A stretch of DNA of 64,000 nucleotides from an uncultured Bacteroidia bacterium (GCA_903905505.1 CAIVGL010000011.1:124001-188000); one strand, 5' to 3'; counted from the stretch's first letter, positions 1 to 9,630 are shown. Numbers and translations are program-made. The notes: a model not told the origin generated them from the sequence alone.

Positions 1-1
1 T

Positions 2-136
2 GGGATTGCAGAGGTTGGATGGTGCTCCGCATCAACTCGGAATTGGAAGGAATACAAGCTTAGATTAGCGAAACAAGGAAAGCGATTAAAGGTTTTGGGA
101 GTTAATTATTATCCTTCAACGCAAATAGCATGGTGA
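2..136 (+). CDS. C-terminal end of a GH20-like beta-N-acetylhexosaminidase (partial)
   Basis: An open frame runs in from the left edge and ends at a TGA at 134-136, leaving 44 residues. The pattern EVGW, then about eight residues, then a basic helix and a closing LGVNYYPSTQIAW resembles the C-terminus of family 20 beta-N-acetylhexosaminidases, where the last helix of the catalytic barrel ends in LGVNYY-type sequence. Such enzymes are usually secreted or periplasmic and release terminal GlcNAc or GalNAc. No active-site residue lies in the visible part, so the assignment rests on the tail alone. It converges with the mutarotase gene on the other strand, with only eight bases between. Confidence 0.55.
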   Translation, partial: GIAEVGWCSASTRNWKEYKLRLAKQGKRLKVLGVNYYPSTQIAW

Positions 137-144
137 TCGGAGGT

Positions 145-1047
145 TTAATCCTCTAATTCTAGTGCAGTGGAGGTCTCGTGTACTTCTCCGGGTTCTAGGC
201 TGACGATATCGTTAAGTGCATTAACAGCCTCAATGCACACAAAATTCTGGTAGTCATCGTCTGGCATATCTTTCAAGGCTTTGCATTTGTCTGGTCCGGG
301 ATTCCAAACCGTTGTCACATGGCTTCCAGTTTTGTGAATCCGAATGCTTCGGTTAAGATTTGGATCGGTTAAGATATAAGGACCAGCTGTATACAAATAG
401 TTTCTATCCACTTCTTGATCAATCCTAAGATTCTCTTCCTTTTGCTGGTTCAAAAGCTTTCCTGAATCATCTTGGTAATTGATACTTTGTAATCCTTCGA
501 TAGAACTGTCCCTGATTTGCTTGACTTTTAGGTAGGTGTGCAGTGCACAACTATAGTCAAACGGCAGATCTGATTGATTGGTAACTCTTAAAGTCGCAGT
601 TACGGTTTTCCCAATTACAAAAATCATTTCAGCTAAGAAATCGAATGGCCAATATGATTTTGTTATAGCGGACGATTCTAGTCTTAGTTTAATTTCTGTT
701 TCATTTTCAGTTGTGATACGTGTTTCGAATAACTCCCAATTTAGAATTCGGCCAAAGCCATGTTGAGGTTTTGTTTGATCTGAAGGATGAGGTCCAAACC
801 AAGGAAAGCACACAGGAATACCACCTCGAATAGCTTTACCTTCCTTAAAAAAACTAGTAGGACTTAGCCAAAGAATATCGACTTTGTTTTTAAGGGTATA
901 GCTGATAATTTGAGCGCCATATAAGCAGATTTGAGCATCGGCGAATCTATTTGTGACATTTATTGCAACAAATTGGTTGTCAAGCTCTATGAGGCTAAGT
1001 GATCCAGGAATAGAAAACTGAGCGTTTAGGTTATTTAAATCTATCAT
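145..1047 (-). CDS. D-hexose-6-phosphate mutarotase (YeaD-like, aldose 1-epimerase superfamily)
   Basis: A 300-residue galactose-mutarotase-fold protein expected to interconvert alpha and beta anomers of hexose 6-phosphates in the cytoplasm. The family landmarks are visible: GGIPVCFPWFGPH around residues 75-87, a candidate catalytic histidine H96 in PQHGFGR, a second histidine H170 in CALHTY, and a glutamate near E273 in CIEAVNA. Length matches the YeaD/YMR099c group, and there is no signal peptide. The start is the only methionine near the N-terminus and lies 17 bases after the patatin gene, so the two are probably co-transcribed. Substrate preference cannot be read from sequence. Confidence 0.88.
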   Translation of the reverse strand: MIDLNNLNAQFSIPGSLSLIELDNQFVAINVTNRFADAQICLYGAQIISYTLKNKVDILWLSPTSFFKEGKAIRGGIPVCFPWFGPHPSDQTKPQHGFGRILNWELFETRITTENETEIKLRLESSAITKSYWPFDFLAEMIFVIGKTVTATLRVTNQSDLPFDYSCALHTYLKVKQIRDSSIEGLQSINYQDDSGKLLNQQKEENLRIDQEVDRNYLYTAGPYILTDPNLNRSIRIHKTGSHVTTVWNPGPDKCKALKDMPDDDYQNFVCIEAVNALNDIVSLEPGEVHETSTALELED

Positions 1048-1064
1048 GGAATCAAATCGATTTT

Positions 1065-3353
1065 TTATTTGCGGATATGGTTGTATAAAAGGTAGCCAAA
1101 ACTTACTTGTAAGTATAAGCGAGGATCGCTATTACTATAATAGTTTAGAAGTAAGCTTGCGGGCCCAAATGGGGTGTGATAGACTAGTCCACCACTGCCA
1201 AGAAAGGCACTCGAAGTAAATAGCTTGTCCTTATATATAGGTGCTTGATTCATTCCGCTTGTAATTTCTTTAAAGGGTTGAAAATAGTATCCTTCAAGAC
1301 GAAAGTGGGTACTTGATGAGATCGGTATAATGGCTTTTAGACCACCTGCGATAAAATTATTAGAGCGAAGATAGGGTATGTAACGCATGGAGCTATTCAC
1401 GGTAGGAGAGTAGGCCTGTGCCGCAAGTAATGTCGAGGTGTAGTTATTAAACAAAGGTTTATTTGATAGATACGAATCGGTTGATATTCCAATATTAAGC
1501 CATTTAAAGGTCTTGATGTATTTCTCGTAACTTAGGTTTAGTTGTAGGTAATTGTGTGCTTTTTTATGCGAAGTATTTAATGGAAACAGTGTTCCTGGGT
1601 CTTCTTTTTCAGCCCCAAAGAGATAACCTAATTCGATATTAAGCATTTTGCCTTCAGTTGGATATTGTTTTTTATTAAAGGCCCTTGTTTCAAATCTCAC
1701 ATGTGCATTACCTGCCGTAAAGGTTGTTTCATCAGGAGAATCGCTTTTGGTGTAGTTGATAGTCTGGTAGTAGGCATCTGATTGATTTAGAAAATCTATT
1801 CCAACATCCCATTTGGAAGTTGTTTTATCCGGGAAACTAAGGTTAAAGCGGATTTTATCATCATTGCGAATGATGTAATGAGAAAGATTGTTCTCGAAAA
1901 TCAACTGAGTTGCGCCGGAGAAGAAATCGGTTCTGTTTTTAATGAAATATAGTTCTAGCGATAATGGATGCTTAGTGGTGAAGTTAAATCGTGTTCCAGC
2001 CATTAGTGAGCTGTAGAACTTTCCAATATGTAAATTTGATTGAATCGTGATGGGTTGATTGTTGAATAAGCGATAATCTAAACCGATATAACCTTGGTTG
2101 ACATCCGAGAGTGAGAAGTAGCCACCGACACCAACTGCGAGCGGCTTTTTTTGTTCAGCTTTAAGCTGAAGATCATATAATCCAGATTCTTTGTTGAAGT
2201 CAGCAGTCGGCAATAGTGATTTGATTTTATCGTCTGCAAGAATTTTGAAATACTCACCTCTAAGCTCCTCTAAATCAATAATCTTTAATTTATGCTGAAT
2301 CGAATGAATGATGTAGTGTCGTTGTGAACCATCGACACCAGAAACTTGAATACTGCTGAATTTTAACGTTGGGCATCTGCTTCTAAATTCTTCGCGCTTT
2401 CGATTTAACTGTTCAAGGTCTCTTCTGCTTGTAATCCGTGATTTAATTAATCCAATCTCTGCAATGGTGGCGTCATATCCTTCTTTTTCTATTGAGTCAA
2501 ATTGTTCAAAATCAAAAAGTTCGATATGGTCAACCGGTGATTTTATCGTTATTCCAAGACTATCCGGTATCGTGTAATTTGTTTTGCGAACAATCATGTT
2601 TTCAAGCTGCAACTTTAAGTCATCTTTGGGTGGTTTGGTGGTTTTATACCCCACCGCACTCCCAATGGTAAATCCAGGCTTAAAATCCTGCAACATAACA
2701 TCAATAGGGAAGTTATTCACTAGACCTCCATCAAACAGCAATACACTGTCGATCTCGATGGGTTTAAAATAGAAAGGGAAAGTCATAGAGGCTCGGATCG
2801 ATTCGCCTAAGTTTCCATTCCGAAATACCACTTGTTCGCTACGGTAAATATCGGTTGCGACACATCGAAAGGGTACAAATAGGTTGTTGAAGTCATTTCT
2901 GGCTTCTGCATTTGCCGGACTAAATAGTTCCATGAAGCCAAAGTCCATTTGGCCTGAAGGGACAATATTTGTTGGAAGTGCAAGCTGCATTTTATCCTCT
3001 TTTCGTGCAAAGTCAAGATCTATAAACGATGGATTTTCATCCAGTTGCTTAAAGAAATAAATATATTTGGGTGGTATCTCGCCCGTAGACCAATATTTAA
3101 AATCTTCAGATTTAAATAGAGTTTCCATCTCATCAGGAGAATAGCCGGCTGCATACAATCCGCCAATAATTGCCCCCATGGAAGTTCCTGTTATATAGTC
3201 AATTGGGATATTGTTTTCTTCGAGTGCTTTGATAACCCCTATGTGCGCCAATCCTTTTGCCCCTCCACCGCTTAATACTAATCCTACTTTTTGGCCATAA
3301 CTCAACAATAGTAAAAGGGAAAATAGGCTAATTAAAAGGGATCTTTTTACCAT
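1065..3353 (-). CDS. Patatin-like phospholipase with C-terminal outer-membrane beta-barrel (type Vd-like)
   Basis: 762 residues. An N-terminal signal peptide (about residues 1-20) is followed directly by a patatin domain: the oxyanion glycine run GGGAKG at 29-34, the nucleophile S58 in GTSMG, and the second dyad residue D208 in DGG. After about residue 320 comes a POTRA-like stretch, then from about 400 a region rich in alternating aromatic and polar strands that resembles an Omp85/BamA-type barrel, ending near ...YLLYNHIRK. This order matches the patatin-barrel proteins (PlpD-like, type Vd autotransporters) common in Bacteroidota. The likely role is lipid acyl hydrolysis at the cell surface or periplasmic face. 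Whether the patatin domain is secreted or periplasmic is not clear. Confidence 0.88.
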   Translation of the reverse strand: MVKRSLLISLFSLLLLLSYGQKVGLVLSGGGAKGLAHIGVIKALEENNIPIDYITGTSMGAIIGGLYAAGYSPDEMETLFKSEDFKYWSTGEIPPKYIYFFKQLDENPSFIDLDFARKEDKMQLALPTNIVPSGQMDFGFMELFSPANAEARNDFNNLFVPFRCVATDIYRSEQVVFRNGNLGESIRASMTFPFYFKPIEIDSVLLFDGGLVNNFPIDVMLQDFKPGFTIGSAVGYKTTKPPKDDLKLQLENMIVRKTNYTIPDSLGITIKSPVDHIELFDFEQFDSIEKEGYDATIAEIGLIKSRITSRRDLEQLNRKREEFRSRCPTLKFSSIQVSGVDGSQRHYIIHSIQHKLKIIDLEELRGEYFKILADDKIKSLLPTADFNKESGLYDLQLKAEQKKPLAVGVGGYFSLSDVNQGYIGLDYRLFNNQPITIQSNLHIGKFYSSLMAGTRFNFTTKHPLSLELYFIKNRTDFFSGATQLIFENNLSHYIIRNDDKIRFNLSFPDKTTSKWDVGIDFLNQSDAYYQTINYTKSDSPDETTFTAGNAHVRFETRAFNKKQYPTEGKMLNIELGYLFGAEKEDPGTLFPLNTSHKKAHNYLQLNLSYEKYIKTFKWLNIGISTDSYLSNKPLFNNYTSTLLAAQAYSPTVNSSMRYIPYLRSNNFIAGGLKAIIPISSSTHFRLEGYYFQPFKEITSGMNQAPIYKDKLFTSSAFLGSGGLVYHTPFGPASLLLNYYSNSDPRLYLQVSFGYLLYNHIRK

Positions 3354-3376
3354 GTTCGATAAAGAGTTATTTCTAT

Positions 3377-4300
3377 TTAATGTTCGTCAATCTTGTGCTT
3401 TAACGATTTAAATCCTTCGCCTAAGATCTCACTGGCATCCATAATTACAATAAATGCATTCGGGTCTATCGAATTGATATGTTCTTCTAATATAGCGATT
3501 TCTCGCCGGTTAACCACTGTAAAAATAATTTGCTTCTCCGTATTGGTATACATTCCAACCCCTTTGAGATAGGTGCCACCTCTTTCTAAATCTATAATTA
3601 TTTTATCTCGAATCGCTTGGTGTTGGTCTGAGATAATGATTAAGGCCTTATTGTAGGCCGCTCCCTCTAAAATTAAGTCGATTGCTCTTCCTGTAATGTA
3701 GATTGCAATTATACTATAAAGAGGGATCTGCCAATCTTTAAAGGCAGCTAACGCTATTAACACAATTGCGGAGTCCACCCATATCAGCATCTGTCCAATC
3801 GGTATTCGGGTTTTTTGTGTGGCTATCATGGCTATGATATCACTTCCGCCAGAGGTTGCGCGTGCTTTGAATATTAGACCTAAGCCAAGGCCAGATAATA
3901 CACCCCCGAAAATACAGGATAGTAAAACATCGTTGACCAAGGGGGCATCGCCTATCGCACGCATATAGGTGATGGCATCCATAAAGATTGAGGAGGAGAT
4001 AAATCCGTAGATTGTCTTGGTGCCAAATTTTCTGCCCAGGAATTTAATGCCTAGGTAGGCCAGAGGAATATTAGCAATTAAATTAAATAGGCCTATCGGA
4101 AAACCGTCAGCCCAGATCGCCATACCTTTGGTAAGGAAGTGAAATATAATTCCGAGACCAAATACTCCTCCAGGTACAATCTTGTGCGGGGTGATAAAAA
4201 AAACATAACCGACAGCCAGAATGAATGATCCTGCTGTAATCAAACAATAGTCGATTAGCCATCGTTTGGTAGATAGTTTCTCCTTGGCAAAAAAGGCCAT
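3377..4300 (-). CDS. YitT family membrane protein (DUF161 + DUF2179)
   Basis: 307 residues with five to six hydrophobic segments in the first 210 residues, including PHKIVPGGVFGLGIIFHF near the start, which is typical of YitT proteins. The soluble C-terminal part contains GTYLKGVGMYTNTEKQII and VVNRREIAILEEHI, matching the DUF2179 cytoplasmic domain. Function in this family is not settled. It lies between rplS and the patatin gene on the same strand, but a strong rho-independent terminator separates it from rplS, so it probably has its own promoter. Confidence 0.85.
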   Translation of the reverse strand: MAFFAKEKLSTKRWLIDYCLITAGSFILAVGYVFFITPHKIVPGGVFGLGIIFHFLTKGMAIWADGFPIGLFNLIANIPLAYLGIKFLGRKFGTKTIYGFISSSIFMDAITYMRAIGDAPLVNDVLLSCIFGGVLSGLGLGLIFKARATSGGSDIIAMIATQKTRIPIGQMLIWVDSAIVLIALAAFKDWQIPLYSIIAIYITGRAIDLILEGAAYNKALIIISDQHQAIRDKIIIDLERGGTYLKGVGMYTNTEKQIIFTVVNRREIAILEEHINSIDPNAFIVIMDASEILGEGFKSLKHKIDEH

Positions 4301-4330
4301 AAGTAACAGTTATTTTTCTTTAAAAATAGC

Positions 4331-4361
4331 AAAAAAAAAGGTCCCTTTTTGAGGAACCTTT
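4331..4361 (-). terminator. Intrinsic terminator after rplS
   Basis: On the minus strand a 9-bp stem (AAAGGTTCC pairing with GGGACCTTT, one G-U pair) with a 7-base loop is followed by a run of about eight T. It sits 16 bases beyond the rplS stop and upstream of the YitT start. Confidence 0.8.
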
Positions 4362-4377
4362 GTAAGAGTTGGATTTT

Positions 4378-4728
4378 TTAGAATCTTTTTTCTTTGATCC
4401 GGGCTTTCTTTCCGGTCAAATCACGAAGATAATATAGACGTGCACGACGCACACGTCCCATACGATTTACTTCTATGGTGTCAATAAATGGTGACGTGAA
4501 AGGGAAAATTCTTTCTACTCCAATATTTCCAGACATTTTACGTACGGTAAATGTCTTTGTTGTTCCAGTGCCTTTGATCTGAATAACAGTACCTTTGTAG
4601 TTCTGAATTCTCTCTTTAACACCCTCGACGATTTTGTAACTAACCGTAATGGTGTCACCTGCGTGAAATGTAGGTAGTACTTTTTGGTCACCTAAAAACG
4701 CATTCTCTGCAATTTTAATTAGATCCAT
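4378..4728 (-). CDS. rplS: 50S ribosomal protein L19
   Basis: The 116 residues beginning [11 protein letters not shown] carry the full L19 fold: [48 protein letters not shown] and the basic C-terminal [27 protein letters not shown]19 sits at the 30S-50S interface. The frame stays open upstream, but homologues start at MDLIK, so the ATG at 4726-4728 is chosen over the adjacent ATG at 4729-4731 and the longer start at 4764. The gene is flanked by a candidate promoter upstream and a strong terminator downstream, so it looks like a single-gene transcript. Confidence 0.95.
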   Translation of the reverse strand: MDLIKIAENAFLGDQKVLPTFHAGDTITVSYKIVEGVKERIQNYKGTVIQIKGTGTTKTFTVRKMSGNIGVERIFPFTSPFIDTIEVNRMGRVRRARLYYLRDLTGKKARIKEKRF

Positions 4729-4816
4729 CATGCTTGTTTTTATCAGTAATATTAACGAACGCAATATTCACAGTGTCTAGTTGTTTGCTGTCAGAGATTA
4801 CGTACGGAACGAGGCG

Positions 4817-4848
4817 CAAAAGTAGATAAAATTTCCAATATAAAACAA
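4817..4848 (-). promoter_or_regulatory. Candidate Bacteroidota promoter for rplS
   Basis: On the minus strand TACTTTTG (4817-4824) fits the Bacteroidota -7 consensus TAnnTTTG, with TTG (4846-4848) 21 bases upstream as a -33 element. The predicted start leaves a leader of about 80 nt that contains an AATATT...AATATT inverted repeat just before the gene. Confidence 0.5.
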
Positions 4849-6054
4849 CTATAACTTAAGTTTTTTGCGTATCACTTCTGGAATGGCTGCTTTATTGACC
4901 ATTATAGCTGTCGTTTTGTAGCGTAAATAAGGCTTGGAGGCGTAGAAATAACCCTTGTATAGATTGTAATCACCCCATGAATTTTTCACTTTATAATAGC
5001 TAACACCATTTTGATCTACGGCTACACCGATCAAGTGCAAGGCGTGATCGTCGGTGGTCTCTAAGTTGTCGAATGCAAGTTGTCGAATCTCCTGGGTAAT
5101 GTCTCGTTCATTTTCTGGCTTGTCGAACTTATAAAAAGATTCCTCTTTTTCTTTTTCAGATAGGCTATCCCATTTCGCTAATTCAACTTCATTCATACTC
5201 TTCGGCGTCTTATCTGGCACTACGGCAATGCCCTTTTGAGAAGTGGCAAAACCTTTATCACTAACATCAGCTGCCCAAAGCACAGAATATCCATTGTTAA
5301 GCGAGTAATCGACAATCTCTAGCAGCTCATCAAGCGGAACATTATAGGAATCACTCCACAACCAATTGTCGGGAACTTCTAGGCTGAAAGTCTCATAAAA
5401 TCGGTGGTGTGTAAACGAGGTTATCTGTACATAATTATTGGGATCGATACCGCAATAGTCTGTTGCAAAAGATTTTGGAGTGTAAGATTTCCCTTTGTAT
5501 TTAAAGGTTTCTGGCAATTCACCAAGATACGTATCGATTGTTTTGTTAAAGGCTTGGTCCCAAACAGGGGAAAGTTTTCTGCTTTTATTTTCAACGACTC
5601 CCTCCACCATTTTTTTCAATACTTCGTCCATCTCCCCATGAGAATGTTTCTCTTCATTGTATCTAATCCCATGAAAAGCATTTTCTGGGACTAACCCATA
5701 CTTGTTAAGGATGTAAAAATCATCGTAAAGTTCACCTCCTGGACCAAAATTCATCTTCCCTTCCATCCGGACAAACTTCTTTGCTTTATCGCGATAACAT
5801 AAGCTAACTTGAAACATCTCTGATAAATCAACCTCAGCCTTACCCATCCGTAACATCTCTGACTCAAAAAATGACATGCCCGCAAAAGACCAACAAGTTC
5901 CTGTTTGAGATTGGTTTTTTACCGGAGTGTGCGCAATCTCTTTTGTCGTGGTGAATTTGTAACTCCCATCATCCTTACCCTTGGCAAAGCCGGCAGTACT
6001 TAAAAGGGTTGTGCCTAGGAAAAGCAGAAGCAATTTGTTGATTGTCTTGTTCAT
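4849..6054 (-). CDS. Secreted C1 (papain-like) peptidase, bleomycin hydrolase/PepC type
   Basis: 401 residues with a signal peptide (about 1-24). The papain-family active site is complete: oxyanion Gln48 and nucleophile Cys54 in NQSQTGTCWSFAG, His337 in DDHALHLIG, and Asn358 in KNSWGD. The long central insertion and the FYETFSLEVPDNW region fit the bleomycin hydrolase/aminopeptidase C subfamily rather than classical papains. Unlike cytoplasmic PepC, the signal peptide predicts a periplasmic or secreted enzyme, as in many Bacteroidota homologues. It precedes rplS on the same strand but appears to be transcribed separately. Confidence 0.9.
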   Translation of the reverse strand: MNKTINKLLLLFLGTTLLSTAGFAKGKDDGSYKFTTTKEIAHTPVKNQSQTGTCWSFAGMSFFESEMLRMGKAEVDLSEMFQVSLCYRDKAKKFVRMEGKMNFGPGGELYDDFYILNKYGLVPENAFHGIRYNEEKHSHGEMDEVLKKMVEGVVENKSRKLSPVWDQAFNKTIDTYLGELPETFKYKGKSYTPKSFATDYCGIDPNNYVQITSFTHHRFYETFSLEVPDNWLWSDSYNVPLDELLEIVDYSLNNGYSVLWAADVSDKGFATSQKGIAVVPDKTPKSMNEVELAKWDSLSEKEKEESFYKFDKPENERDITQEIRQLAFDNLETTDDHALHLIGVAVDQNGVSYYKVKNSWGDYNLYKGYFYASKPYLRYKTTAIMVNKAAIPEVIRKKLKL

Positions 6055-6127
6055 AGCTTTTGGTTTTAAATGGAGTGTTCGAAAATAAATAAAATTCGTG
6101 GATTTTGAAATTTATTAGCTTTTGTAA

Positions 6128-7405
6128 TTATTTTTTCAACTGAAAAAGGTTGTCGATGTTCATTTCTACACTTGCATTGATGATTTTTGGCGAAACGATG
6201 GTCGACTTCGTAGCTGGGATATATCCGATAGATCCAGTGGATATATAGTTTAGCGCTGCTGTAAGGCACCCATCTGAAGAGCTTCCCCAATCCTGCATGG
6301 CATTGTCTTTTACGGTGAAATCAACAGGAATGCCATCGTAATAATCGGTGTATCCTTGAGAATTAACATTTTTGAAACTAATTGGTGCTACTGCGAGATT
6401 CAATTTGGTGTCGCCAACAATATTCATTCCTACTGGTTTTCCGGAGGTGGCTGTCCCAATAAGCTTCACATTTACGTGTGGTTTAATACCCGAAATAACC
6501 AGTTCGCTAGCTGATGCCGTTGAACTTGAAGTGATCACCACAATTTTATCTAAGGCTAAGCTATAGTTTTTAGAGCTTATCTTGCTGGAGAAACCTAAGC
6601 TAGTGTGTTTATTGTTGTAAATAAGTGTGTTGTATATTTTGTCTTTGTTCAGTTTCCCTGCTAATAGTGCGACTAAGGAATCGGCACAATCAAGGGTGCC
6701 TCCACCATTGTAACGTAAATCTAAGATGAAATCTTTAACCCCATTATTGGAAAAAGTCTCAAAGGCAGTATTTAGCTCCTTTACGGAACTATCTAGAAAT
6801 TCATTAAAAACAAGATACCCAATTTTTTTTCCTAGTCTATCAAAAGTTGTTTGATAAAGAACGGTGTTCATCACGATGGCTCCTCTAATCATTGAGATGC
6901 TAACAGGTGAGCCATCATTTTTTATAAATTCAAATGTATTTGTGCTGTTTGCAAGATTCGAATTTAATTCGGAGCTCGATATCGATGAGACTAGCTTGCT
7001 ATTGATGCTTTTAATCTGCCAACCTCTTTTTACGCCAGCTTTACCCATAGCGCTGTTGTCATAGACATAGAGTATTCGTAACAGATTTTGACTGTCAAAG
7101 CCCAAGCCAATGCCGTATCCTGTGGTTACGCCATTTTGGAGTAGATTGAATAAATCGTTGTAATTCATCGTGAAACTCCACTTGTCTTTGGCGAATTTTA
7201 CTTTGCTGATATAGTCGGCGGGTGTTTTTAGCGTGGCTAAATTAACGGTTGGCATTAAATCATACCATAAATAAAGATCATTAAAAGAATCAGCCGTATA
7301 TTTCACCAAAGGATCAACAGTCTGACTAATGATCGAGGTCTCTTTCTTGCACCCTGCAATCAGAAACAATAGACTTAAGCAAACAAGAGAAATGGCTTGT
7401 CTCAT
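6128..7405 (-). CDS. S41 family carboxy-terminal processing-type peptidase, lipoprotein
   Basis: 425 residues. A lipobox (LIAGC, Cys19) ends the signal peptide, so it is probably a membrane-anchored lipoprotein. The N-terminal region (20-90) resembles the S41 N-terminal helical domain, a PDZ-like segment spans about 90-175, and the protease core has the strand DFILDLRYNGGG (225-236). The Ser/Lys dyad is visible as S298 in STASASE and K323 in TSGKPVG, 25 residues apart as expected for CtpA/tail-specific proteases. It likely degrades or processes periplasmic or surface proteins. It lies upstream of the C1 peptidase gene on the same strand, so the two secreted peptidases may be co-expressed. Confidence 0.9.
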   Translation of the reverse strand: MRQAISLVCLSLLFLIAGCKKETSIISQTVDPLVKYTADSFNDLYLWYDLMPTVNLATLKTPADYISKVKFAKDKWSFTMNYNDLFNLLQNGVTTGYGIGLGFDSQNLLRILYVYDNSAMGKAGVKRGWQIKSINSKLVSSISSSELNSNLANSTNTFEFIKNDGSPVSISMIRGAIVMNTVLYQTTFDRLGKKIGYLVFNEFLDSSVKELNTAFETFSNNGVKDFILDLRYNGGGTLDCADSLVALLAGKLNKDKIYNTLIYNNKHTSLGFSSKISSKNYSLALDKIVVITSSSTASASELVISGIKPHVNVKLIGTATSGKPVGMNIVGDTKLNLAVAPISFKNVNSQGYTDYYDGIPVDFTVKDNAMQDWGSSSDGCLTAALNYISTGSIGYIPATKSTIVSPKIINASVEMNIDNLFQLKK

Positions 7406-7483
7406 TTTGGAATAAACGTTAAAATCGAGCGATTTATTGGTAAACTCGTACTGAGTTGAATTTGTGCCTAACGTAAATTCAAC

Positions 7484-9571
7484 TTAATCTTCTTTTTTTG
7501 GATATGGGCTTCTAACATGATAGATATTCAGAAGCTTCTCTAGAAAGATCGTTTTAAGCTGCGAAATATCTTTAAATGTTAGGGGAGAATTTTCTAGTTG
7601 ACCTGCCTTGATTTTGGATTGGAAGATCGATTCAATGAGGGTCGTAAAACTATCATGGTCTCTTTTGATGAGACTTCTTGAGGCCGCTTCAATGCTGTCG
7701 GCAAGCATAACAACAGCCGTTTCTCTAGTGGAAGGTATCGGTCCATTGTAGGTGTAGATAGCTTGGTCGACCTCTTGACCAGGATTATTATTTAGAGCCA
7801 CATAATAATAGCTCGTTACGGTTGTCCCATGATGGGTTTTGATGAAGTCGATAAGCTGTTCTGGAATTTTATGCTTGTGCGCTAACTCGATCCCATATTC
7901 AACGTGATCTAGAATTACTTTCGAGCTCTCTTCAGCCGTTAGTTGATCATGTGGATTGGTGCCGAGCGATTGGTTTTCGATAAAATAAATTGGATTTTTA
8001 AGCTTTCCAATATCGTGGTATAGCGCCCCAGCTCTCACTAATAACGGATTCCCCCCAAGGCGTAAGATGGCTTCCTCTGCAAGATTGGCTACTTGCATGG
8101 AGTGCTGAAACGTTCCAGGTGCTTCTTCTGCTAATCGGCGCAGTAATTTCTGATTTGAATAGGATAATTCGATCAAGGTAACATCTGATACAAAACCAAA
8201 AGTCTTCTCGATAACAAAGACCAAAAGATAGGTTATTAAGGTTAGTGCAGCATTGATCACAAACCATTTCATCACGTTCCAGTCGATGGCTGAAAGATTT
8301 GCTTCTTGAATAAGTGAGATGCCAATATACGATATGGCATAGACAAAGAAGATGATTACAGAGGTGAGGATAAGCTGTGATCGTCGTTGTAATTTATTTT
8401 GACTGATGACGGCAATACTTCCGACCGGAATTGTTAAAAGAATAAATTCATACCCATTGGGTACCATAAATCCAACGATGATAGCGGTTATGGTATTCAC
8501 GAAGATCGCTAATCGTGCATCAAGAAATGTTCGAATGATCAGCGCTAAGGCAGCAAATGGAACAAGATAAATAGGAATACTACTAGATGAAATAATAATT
8601 CTGCAAAACAAGATCATCACAATCATCATCGCTAGCGTGAAGGTGATATCTCGTTTTGAATTCAGTAGGTTACGTCGAATATTAAAAATAAAGAGGAAAA
8701 GTGTAAGCAATAGAATCCCGATGAATATAGCTTTACCAATGATAATAAGGTAATATTTGGTGAAGTCACCACGGTTTTTTTCAGATGCTGATCGCAAGGA
8801 CTCTAAGACCAAGTAAGTACGGGAGGATACCACGTCGCCTTTCGAAATAATCCGTTCCCCTTCCTGAACAACACCATGTGTGGTGGTTAAATTTTCTAGG
8901 ATCTTTTGTTTTTCAGCTTTGATCTTCTCTTGGTCATAGGTAAGGTTGACTGCCAAATAATCTTCCGCTTGAAATTTCTGAATGATCTGTTTGAGATCAG
9001 GGTCGCTACTCTTTAAAAGTTCTAGTGCTGCTGCGATTTCTGCATAGGCTGTTTTTAGCGAGTAGAGCTTCTTGGTATCACTTGGCTCGGCTATATTGTT
9101 TCGAATAATAATGACTTGATCCCCATTCGTATTGCTGAAGGATTTCCCAGAGGTTTGTTCAAGTATTCCAATGAGGTAAATTTTTTCGAAAAGTGTGATC
9201 ACCTTATTTTTCACGATCCTAGGATAGAGGATTTCAGTGTTTTCTTTCAGCGTTATTTCATCGATCTTCGCTGATAAGGCTTTGATTTTTTCTTTCCCAA
9301 CCGTATCGCGAAATACGACATAAGGGGATAAAGATTTAAGTAGCGAATCGCGCTCTAATTTTAAGGTCTGATCTGTTTTTTTTATGGCGAAGTCAAAGGG
9401 CGCGATTAAAGTTGAATGCATCCATGGTCTCCCTTTTTGAAATTCATACCGAAATCTACCCTCTTGAGGAAGAGCAAAATAGATAATAACAGAGGTGCAA
9501 ATAAAAATTAACGTCAGATAGATCGTATGCCAGCGTTGAGATTTAAACCAATTTTTATACTCTTGATTCAT
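7484..9571 (-). CDS. 7TM-HD family membrane phosphohydrolase (PgpH-like)
   Basis: 695 residues with the 7TM-7TMR_HD architecture: one N-terminal membrane helix (about 17-34), a large extracytoplasmic domain (to about 270), seven closely spaced membrane helices (about 275-460), then a cytoplasmic HD domain. The metal-binding HD pair is H519-D520 in YHDIGKLKNP, with further ligands H in FQHSMQ, HHGTT and a later D in LADSIEAASRS. Characterised relatives such as Listeria PgpH hydrolyse cyclic-di-AMP; that activity is inferred, not shown. Its promoter region is shared back-to-back with the NlpC/P60 gene. Confidence 0.9.
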   Translation of the reverse strand: MNQEYKNWFKSQRWHTIYLTLIFICTSVIIYFALPQEGRFRYEFQKGRPWMHSTLIAPFDFAIKKTDQTLKLERDSLLKSLSPYVVFRDTVGKEKIKALSAKIDEITLKENTEILYPRIVKNKVITLFEKIYLIGILEQTSGKSFSNTNGDQVIIIRNNIAEPSDTKKLYSLKTAYAEIAAALELLKSSDPDLKQIIQKFQAEDYLAVNLTYDQEKIKAEKQKILENLTTTHGVVQEGERIISKGDVVSSRTYLVLESLRSASEKNRGDFTKYYLIIIGKAIFIGILLLTLFLFIFNIRRNLLNSKRDITFTLAMMIVMILFCRIIISSSSIPIYLVPFAALALIIRTFLDARLAIFVNTITAIIVGFMVPNGYEFILLTIPVGSIAVISQNKLQRRSQLILTSVIIFFVYAISYIGISLIQEANLSAIDWNVMKWFVINAALTLITYLLVFVIEKTFGFVSDVTLIELSYSNQKLLRRLAEEAPGTFQHSMQVANLAEEAILRLGGNPLLVRAGALYHDIGKLKNPIYFIENQSLGTNPHDQLTAEESSKVILDHVEYGIELAHKHKIPEQLIDFIKTHHGTTVTSYYYVALNNNPGQEVDQAIYTYNGPIPSTRETAVVMLADSIEAASRSLIKRDHDSFTTLIESIFQSKIKAGQLENSPLTFKDISQLKTIFLEKLLNIYHVRSPYPKKED

Positions 9572-9614
9572 AGTTTTGCTTTATTTCTGTTCTATTCAGC
9601 TACCAATTAATTTG

Positions 9615-9622
9615 TATCTTTG
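9615..9622 (+). promoter_or_regulatory. Candidate -7 box for the NlpC/P60 gene
   Basis: TATCTTTG matches TAnnTTTG exactly, about 28 bases upstream of the chosen ATG. No clear TTTG is seen at the expected -33 position. Confidence 0.5.
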
Positions 9623-9630
9623 GGAATAAT

